DNA of 64,000 bases from Edaphochlamys debaryana (taxonomy: Eukaryota; Chlorophyta; Chlorophyceae; Chlamydomonadales), in assembly GCA_016858145.1 (NCBI GenBank), contig JAEHOE010000146.1, positions 186,001-250,000 of the forward strand, in the 5' to 3' direction. The first letter of the stretch is position 1. Each line of letters starts with the position of its first letter. The notes beneath the pieces were generated by a model. That model saw nothing but the letters and a program-made list of their open reading frames with translations, searched no databases and was not told where the DNA came from. Made by a program: the position numbers and the translations under genes. Shown piece after piece: positions 59,100 to 64,000 of the stretch.

Positions 59100-59760
59100 C
59101 ATGGCAGCCGGGCGGCGGGTAAGGCGGGGAGGGGCTGGCCGGCACGGGAGGGAGCGGGCGGAGAGGGGCTGGGCGATGCAGGGCTGGGAATGCGGGGCCT
59201 GGGGGCCCGGGAGGGGGGAGGAGGAAGGAGGAGCCAGGGAAGGCGGGTAAGGGCTAGGAGGTATGGGAGGGGAAGGGGAGGGCGGCGACGGGGAGGGTGG
59301 AGAGGGGCTAGGCGGGATAGGGCTGGAAGGCTCGGGAGGTCGGAGGGCATAGCCTCCATGTAGTGCACTAGCAACAGGGCTATCTAGCACTACACGGAGC
59401 GGTATGCGCAGCAGATGTAGTCGGGGATGCGGCTGAGAACGGCTACGCTAGAGCAACCGGCACGCTGTTGCTGTTGACGGTGTAGAGCTGTGCCGGGTAA
59501 GGCTCGGGAGGAGAGGGGGAAGGACGAGCCGGAGAGGGCGGGAGAGGGCTTGGGGGCTCGGGAGGAGAGGGGGACGGCGGAGCGGGGCTGGGCGGTGCAG
59601 GGCTGGGAGGAGCGGGGCTGGGCGGCAGAGGGCTCCATGGGGTAGGCCGCAGAGGGCTTGGCGGAGAGCGCAGCGAAGGAGGGGAGAGGCTGGGGAGAGG
59701 CTCATGGAAGAGGGGCCGGGCGGCTGGGGACTAGGGGACGGAGGACTTGGAGGAGAGGGT
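59100..59760. repeat. Polypurine/GC-skewed tract with GGGAGG-type units
   Basis: Long runs of GGGAGGGG, GGGCTGGG and GGAGAGGGGG on the plus strand, split by the 155-bp repeat copy 2. The minus strand reads as SPPSP-type Ser-Pro repeats, superficially like pherophorin linkers, but with no supported gene around it. Confidence 0.65.
59345..59499. repeat. Dispersed 155-bp repeat, copy 2
   Basis: Same orientation and length as 5911-6065 in the last NRT2 intron. Shared blocks include ATCTAGCACTACACGGAGCG, AGATGTAGTCGG and TGTAGAGCTG. Confidence 0.8.
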
Positions 59761-59996
59761 TAAAGCAAATTGCAGTGACGCAGGCACGCGGACTTGGTCG
59801 AGAGGATTTAAAGCAAAGCGCTATGCAGCGCAGAGGATGGCAGGGGCCTGGCAGGGAGCGTGGAAGCGGGCAGGCGGGATTGTTGGGGGCGGCGAGAAGG
59901 ATTGCGCCTTGGGCTCGGCGCCGGCGGGGCGGCTGGGGCGCGCCACATGCCCACATGTGTTGCCGGTGAAGCGGTCAGCATTGATAGCGGTGCACC

Positions 59997-60198
59997 TGCC
60001 CTGCCTTGCCTTCTGCCTGTGCCGCGACCGATCCGACATACGCCAGGCGCACCCTGCCATCATAGCTGTGTTCCTGCACCGTGAAGGCGCTCAGTGTGGG
60101 ACCCCTGAAGGCGGCAACGCAAGAGCAGTCGGCAAAGACTTAACACGCCTTCGCCCAGACCGGACCGTAGGCCAGACGCAGGTTGCACTCCGCACCAA
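59997..60198. repeat. Diverged repeat pair, copy 2
   Basis: Counterpart of 58830-58995; contains GCCTGTGCCGCGACCGATCC, GACATAC and GGACCGTAGGCCAGACGCAG. It is longer than copy 1 because of an insertion in the middle. Confidence 0.6.
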
Positions 60199-61721
60199 CT
60201 TCGATCGTATCTAGTCGGCTTCCTGGCCTGCGAAAGCCTTCAAGCTTTGTTTGCAAGGAAGTAAGAGCCCCCCCCCCCCTGTGAACGCTGGGAATGGCTG
60301 CCGTCTCCGGCTCGGGAGCCGCTTAGAAATGACGCGTTACAGGGTTTCGGCTGGCGGGCAGCTCAGCTGCCGGCCCCGCATAACGCCATAAGGAGGAGAG
60401 AGTCAACTCCCCCCGACCCCAGGCGCTCCCTAGAGGAGAGTCACACACCGAGTCCCCCACCTACACCACCTACCTTGCTTTTCGCGTAACTCGTCTCCCG
60501 TGTCTCCTTTCCCCCACCTACACCACCTCCAACCGCTTAGCCCCACGCAGTGGTCCCCGGGGGAGCTGGGAGCGAGTGGCAACACCGTTCTGCGCTTCTG
60601 CCTCCACGAGTGCGTGCAGCACCAAGGCACAGGTTTCCCGCTTGAAAGCCCTAAGCTGTGCGTCCCTGTAGAGGAGGTGTTAAGAAACACCAGGGGTTCC
60701 CGGTTGCAAGACCTGGCGGCCCGCCGCAAGGGACCCTCCGTTCATACCTGCCGTAACGCAAACCGAGGATAAGGACAACGAAGCCGCATGAAACACTGCT
60801 CGACGAGCGCTGCCGCCTGCCTTAGGATCGATGACTGCGTGCAAGGCCTGGCGAAGCGCCCCGGTAACCGCTTTCGGTTAGGCACCTGACAAGACTGCAC
60901 AGGAGTTGGGGGAGGGGGTACGGGTTCATTGTAAGTACCACGCGTGGTCCATGTACCTGCTTTCTTCAAGCCATACCACCAGCGCCGCAGATCGCGGCAG
61001 GGCTGAGCGCCCAATGGCTGACCGGTCTCCACTCGCGGACGAGCACAGTGGCCGTACCCGGCGCACCACGCCGCTCAGGGCGGGATGTAGCTTGCCCCGC
61101 CCTGCCTCTGCTTGCCTTTGCGGCGGCCAACCAGACAGCTTGCAAGCACGCCCTGTGCCCATGCCCCTGCTTTGCGCAGAGGCGTTCGTCTGCCGTCTGC
61201 CGGGGAGTGTCGGGGGCACAGGCCCCGAACGCGTGTCCATGGCAACCCGATGCCGCCAACGCTGGGCTCCTTGCTCGCGAATGAACATGCTGGATCAAGG
61301 CCAGGCTGTCATCTATAGCATCGTCTCCTCAAGCATGCGCCTTGGCCAAGGCTGCTAGGGAAATCATGTTGGCTTGCCGCTACGCAACAAGGTCTGCCAG
61401 GAGAGGCCCCTTGAAGAGTTGTTGAATTTGTTGATGTGCAGACGGCGAAAACGTATGTTGGCTCGGGTTGCTCGGGGGGAGCACAGCGTGCAAGCGGGAC
61501 CGAGCACGACGGCGGCGCACAGCCCAAACTAGAAGAACGACGTGAGGATTGTGGCAAGCTAACCTACGAGTGCATGATGGGTGTGCTTGTGGCTTGGGCG
61601 CCTCCAGTTTGCGAGGGCGCTCTCGCCGGATGGGCAGCCGCGAGATGAACCACAAGTCGCGGTAGGTCCCAGCAAGCCGCAAGTCGCTCTCGTTGTTCCC
61701 CTCTTTGTACACACACCCACC

Positions 61722-63133
61722 ATGGCCAGCTTCGCCCTGCAGCAGCGGCTGCTGCAGCCGACCGCCGTCCGCCGGTGCCCAGCCCCTTTCCGGGCGCCGG
61801 TGCAGCCGCGCCTGCTGCCTCTGCGCGCGGCGGCCCTCGAGGACTTCGAGGAGGTCGATGTTGCCCCTGCCAAGCAGCAGCAGAATGTGCGGCGGGAGAA
61901 GCCGCGCTCCAAGCGCTTCAAGGCCATGCAGGTGAAGACGCCTGGGCGCACCTCGGAGCTGGACCCCAAGGAGGCCATTAAGCTGGCCAAGGCCACTGCC
62001 TCTACCAAGTTCACGGAGAGCATGGAGTTCCACGCCCGTATGGGCCTGGACCCCAAGTTCTCGGACCAGCAGCTGCGAGCCACTGTGTCGCTGCCATTCG
62101 GCACCGGCAAGGAGCTCCGCGTGGCCGTCCTGACCCAGAACGACAACATTGCGAAGGCCAAGGAGGCCGGTGCCGACGTGGTGGGCGGCGACGACCTTAT
62201 TGAGAAGATTAACGGGGGCTTCATGGAGTTTGACAAGCTCATCGCCACCCCGGACATGATGCCCAAGGTCGCTAAGCTGGGTCGTGTGCTGGGCCCTCGC
62301 GGTCTGATGCCCAACCCCAAGGCGGGCACCGTTACGACCGACGTGGCGGGGGTGAGCAGCGAAGGGACTGGGGGGGCAGGGACCTTGGGCCAGGTTTTGT
62401 GGTCGGCACGCAGGGCAATCATTGGTCAGCTCTTCAACCCACTTGAACAGCTGCTCACACAGCGAAGAAAAGTGGATGGGAGCTACCCACTGCAGCCCCC
62501 AATCTGATCAACATGGGGGCCATGGGGTGCCCCAGGGCTGCCGTGTCCGCGTCTGCGCTGTCACTCGCTGGGCCTAGTCCGCGGCATGCATTCTGCACTG
62601 TCGCCTGCAAGCCTGCACAGCCTTCGACCTGGGCTTACTGTGTGGCCTCCTGTGCGATCCGTGCCCCCGGCCCCTCCTTCTCAGACTGTGCGCGACTTCA
62701 AGGGCGGCAAGGTGGAGTACCGCCTGGACAAGACCGGCAACCTGCACGTGCTCTTCGGCCGCGCGGACTTCAAGGAGGAGGACCTGCTCTTCAACCTTAA
62801 GGCCGTGCAGGTGGGGCCGGGCCTGGGTCGCTTTGAACGGAACGGTGGCTGTCAGCGCAGCAGTCACTGGGCTTGCCTGGTGCTTGGTGTTGTCCGGTTC
62901 TGCACCTGTTCTGCATTTGAGTCACCAAGGTTCGAGAGTTTGAGTAAGATTTGAACTCACCGCTGCCCTCGCGCCTCAAACCTCACCCCGCCCCGCAGGA
63001 GTCGATCGACACCAACCGCCCGCCAGGCGCCAAGGGTGTGTACTGGAAGAGCATGTACGTGTGCTCCACCATGGGCCCCTCGCTGCGCCTCAGCGTGTCC
63101 GCCCTTCAAAACGCCAAGGGCAAGCCTGAGTAA
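61722..63133 (+). CDS. PRPL1: Plastid 50S ribosomal protein L1 (uL1c)
   Basis: Three exons: 61722-62351, 62685-62810, 62999-63133; 296 aa. The first ~40 residues ([18 protein letters not shown] onward, rich in Arg, Ala, Pro, few acids) are a chloroplast transit peptide. The mature part is a bacterial-type L1: [54 protein letters not shown], the L1 signature [31 protein letters not shown] and [16 protein letters not shown]1 forms the mobile stalk beside the E site, binds 23S rRNA and helps release deacylated tRNA. All introns are GT-AG in phase 0. The ATG lies in CCCACCATGGCC, a good start context. Confidence 0.97.
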
Positions 63134-64000
63134 ATGCTCTTCCAGCGCTTTGGGCCAGGAGCACTGGCGGAAGGTGCAGCGGGGTCGGTAGCGGAGTCGG
63201 CACCGGCGAGTTTGGCCTTCGCCGCTGCTGCCTGCGGCGGCAAGGTGGAGCTGGCTGCGCGGCTCCCTGCCAGGCGTGCCGATGGTCTAACGGACAACGA
63301 GTGCGCCAGCTAGGACAGCAGGGTGGAGCACATGGGCGGCGAGAGCTGACGCTCACGGCGTCATTTTTTGCAGCGCCAGAGGGCGCGTGTGGTAGAGGGG
63401 AGAACGACGGCGAGGATTCGTGGCGGCTGGCGTATTGTCACCGCGGTCCTCGGGCGGGATTTGTCAGGGACGGAGGTGGTACAGCGGCCCCCGGGAGTCC
63501 TTGCAGGAGGTTGGAAGAGCAGCGCTCTAACGTTGTGCCCAGCAGCGTGTTTCTGAAGGGTGCAAGGTCAGGGATGGGCTGCTCCACAGCGGCCGCTTGG
63601 CGCTAGGCCGACTGGGGTGCCAGGCAGCTGCTGATGGGCTTGGGATGAAACGGAGGCCGCTGAGGATAGTGTTTAACGGGGTGGATCTTTGATGAAGAGT
63701 GTAAGCTCGAGTCATTACAGATATATACCCGTGATTGCCCGCGTGTTTGCGGCGGTGAGCTTCGGCGCATGCCCGGGCCTTCCACGAGAAGGGCCAGGCG
63801 GCTGAGTTCTGTGTGCAAGTTGACCACAGCAACTCCGTAGATACAGTGCCAGCAAAAGCGCCTTCGTGCACAACTCGCGCCAGGGGAGAGATTAGTAGGC
63901 GTTTGGTTACCCAGGGTGCCTCCCCGAGCCAATGCGGCAAGCGCAAAGGTAGGGAGGACTTTGACGGAGCAGCAGCCCGCGGAACCCTATGCCCCCCAGC
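63134..64000. other. 3' UTR of uL1c and downstream sequence
   Basis: No second gene seen before the window ends. TGTAA at 63700-63704 would give a 3' UTR of about 580 bases. Confidence 0.5.
63700..63704 (+). terminator. Candidate poly(A) signal TGTAA for uL1c
   Basis: The only clear TGTAA that I see after the uL1c stop codon, about 570 bases downstream. Confidence 0.45.

Larger units (their letters stand above)
58542..61721. other. Repeat-rich spacer upstream of the uL1c gene
   Basis: About 3.2 kb without a supported gene. It contains a diverged repeat pair (58830-58995 and 59997-60198), a long polypurine tract (59100-59760) interrupted by copy 2 of the 155-bp repeat, a 13-base C run at 60272-60284, and a directly repeated CCCCACCTACACCACC motif near 60455 and 60512. 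The last few hundred bases should hold the uL1c promoter and 5' UTR. Confidence 0.5.

Noticed and set aside
58743..59390. Minus-strand frame with SPPSP-type Ser-Pro repeats, pherophorin-like at first sight
   Set aside because: The repeats come from the polypurine tract read backwards. There is no signal peptide, no pherophorin domain and no splice model, and the frame runs through the dispersed repeat.

Overview
The window is nuclear DNA of a green alga, most likely a volvocine or Chlamydomonas-type chlorophycean. The signs are G+C-rich genes broken by many short GT-AG introns, pentanucleotide TGTAA poly(A) signals downstream of several stops, a plastid-targeted ribosomal protein, a nitrate transporter of the algal/plant NRT2 type, and long Ala/Gly/Pro/Ser-rich low-complexity protein segments. 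I did not find rRNA, tRNA, CRISPR or bacterial operon features. All gene models were built by hand: each exon set below keeps the reading frame across every junction and gives a whole number of codons, but none is backed by transcripts.

Layout. 0.65-4.5 kb (+): AlkB homologue 4-like dioxygenase with a very long disordered N-terminus. 5.6-10.0 kb (-): 16-exon NRT2 nitrate transporter, tail-to-tail with the first gene. 10.0-14.0 kb: gene-poor, minisatellite-bearing spacer. 14.0-18.9 kb (+): non-RD protein kinase with an N-terminal acylation motif. 21.1-29.6 kb (-): giant PAS-containing class III guanylyl cyclase. 30.2-32.6 kb (-): calycin-like protein, head-to-head with a short-chain dehydrogenase at 32.8-35.4 kb (+). 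35.4-37.5 kb: spacer that looks less G+C-rich. 37.5-38.3 kb (-): intronless gag-like zinc-knuckle gene bracketed by short direct repeats. 38.8-45.8 kb (-): a second large non-RD kinase. 47.0-50.5 kb (-): TPR co-chaperone-like protein, head-to-head with an mTERF protein carrying AT-hooks at 50.9-53.0 kb (+). 53.0-55.9 kb: spacer. 55.9-58.5 kb (-): probable nuclear regulator. 58.5-61.7 kb: repeat-rich spacer. 61.7-63.1 kb (+): plastid ribosomal protein uL1c.

The genes do not form one pathway. A signalling theme (guanylyl cyclase plus two non-RD kinases) is the nearest thing to a functional grouping, and it may be coincidence. The most notable sequence-level observations are: GC-AG introns forced by the reading frame in several genes; a 155-bp dispersed repeat shared by the last NRT2 intron and a locus 53 kb away; the flanked intronless gag-like gene; and several unusual domain combinations (ALKBH4 with SIM- and PIP-like motifs, mTERF with AT-hooks). 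I did not find a convincing novel multi-gene system.
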